In this document: piece by piece, positions 5,573 to 5,953 of the stretch | Numbering within the stretch: the first letter of the stretch is position 1 | Layout: each line of letters starts with the position of its first letter | From: an uncultured Bacteroidota bacterium | GTDB lineage: Bacteria; Bacteroidota; Bacteroidia; Flavobacteriales; Schleiferiaceae | NCBI GenBank assembly: GCA_913056475.1 | Contig: CAJXMS010000147.1 | Span: 1 to 5,953, forward strand | Reading direction: 5' to 3' | Length of the DNA: 5,953 bases | Position numbers and translations under genes: made by a program | Notes under the pieces: generated by a model | What the model saw: the letters and a program-made list of their open reading frames with translations, nothing else | What the model was told of the DNA's origin: nothing | The model's database searches: none

Positions 5573-5953
5573 GGCCGAAAAAAGCCGGCTAATAAAAGCC
5601 GAGGCTCAGCGGCTGGGCTTCCTGGATTGTGGTATAGCGGAGGCTCGCTTTCTGGAAGAAGAGGCGCCCCGCCTGGAAACCTGGCTGCGCCGGGGCTACC
5701 ACGGCGAGATGAAATGGATGGAGGGTCATTTTGATAAGCGCCTGGATCCCCGCGAGCTGGTGCCGGGCGCCCGGGCGGTGATATCGGTCTTGCTCAATTA
5801 CTATCCAGAAAAAAAGCAGCCCACCGCGGCGCCCCAAATAGCCAAGTATGCTTACGGAGAGGACTACCACTGGGTAATGAAGCGTAAGCTCAAAGACCTG
5901 CTGGCCTACATCCGGCGGACAATAGGCGCGGGAGGAGGCCGCCCCTTTGTGGA
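5562..5953 (+). CDS. queG: QueG, epoxyqueuosine reductase (N-terminal part, cut by window end)
   Basis: QueG reduces epoxyqueuosine to queuosine at the wobble base (position 34) of GUN-anticodon tRNAs, using cobalamin and two 4Fe-4S clusters. The window shows about 130 codons of a family usually a little over 300 long, so only the N-terminal (DUF1730-type) part is visible and the cluster cysteines lie beyond the edge. Recognisable stretches are EAQRLGFLDCGIAEARFLEE, YHGEMKWMEGHFDKRLDP, AVISVLLNYYP and KYAYGEDYHWVMK. The frame is open only after the stop at 5502-5504 and has no ATG before the conserved region. TTG at 5562 is the best start: it gives MISKAEKSRLIKAEAQRLGF, the usual offset for the family, with AAGG eight bases upstream (5550-5553). 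This overlaps the ruvB end by 11 bases and suggests translational coupling. The function is well supported; the exact start is inferred. Confidence 0.92.
   Translation, partial: MISKAEKSRLIKAEAQRLGFLDCGIAEARFLEEEAPRLETWLRRGYHGEMKWMEGHFDKRLDPRELVPGARAVISVLLNYYPEKKQPTAAPQIAKYAYGEDYHWVMKRKLKDLLAYIRRTIGAGGGRPFV

Noticed and set aside
5589..5870. Minus-strand open frame opposite queG (93 codons)
   Set aside because: The plus strand here encodes unmistakable QueG sequence; the minus frame is a by-product of that coding.
1..5953. CRISPR arrays, tRNA or rRNA genes, insertion sequences, prophage or toxin-antitoxin genes
   Set aside because: The window is almost fully covered by five housekeeping genes; the gaps contain no repeat-spacer pattern, tRNA-like fold or transposase fragment that I can recognise.

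Overview
The window reads as chromosomal core DNA from a member of the Bacteroidota. Evidence for this is the gene order (last membrane subunit of alternative complex III, then cytochrome c oxidase subunits II and I), the Bacteroidota-type sequence features of both oxidase subunits (four-helix subunit II with a CNKICG copper loop; a roughly 586-residue A1-type subunit I), and exact matches to the Bacteroidota -7 promoter consensus TAnnTTTG. Base composition looks moderate, near or slightly above 50% GC by eye. The genus cannot be named from this stretch.

Region 1 (2-4276) is the 3' end of a respiratory operon on the + strand. It holds actF (cut by the left edge), coxB and coxA, separated by only 28 and 35 bases. 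Alternative complex III oxidises menaquinol and passes electrons through c-type haems to the aa3-type oxidase formed by CoxA and CoxB, which reduces O2 and pumps protons. All redox ligands and proton-channel residues I looked for in CoxA are present. CoxB has a complete set of CuA ligands but lacks two residues conserved in mitochondrial and proteobacterial enzymes. Subunit III is not in the window.

Region 2 (4277-4552) is a 276-base gap between two transcription units. It contains a strong intrinsic terminator for the respiratory operon. Next comes a long imperfect inverted repeat (19-base arms, 17 of 19 paired, 116 bases end to end) of unknown nature. A 14-base dyad, a -7-like box and a Shine-Dalgarno sequence then lead into ruvB.

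Region 3 (4553-5953) holds ruvB (Holliday-junction branch-migration ATPase, complete) and the 5' part of queG (epoxyqueuosine reductase, tRNA modification). queG appears to start with TTG inside the last codons of ruvB, so the two are probably cotranscribed and translationally coupled.

I found no mobile-element gene, CRISPR array, RNA gene or novel multigene system. The most notable observations are a histidine tract with an exact five-residue period in ActF, the long inverted repeat before ruvB, and the altered CuA/Mg loop of CoxB.
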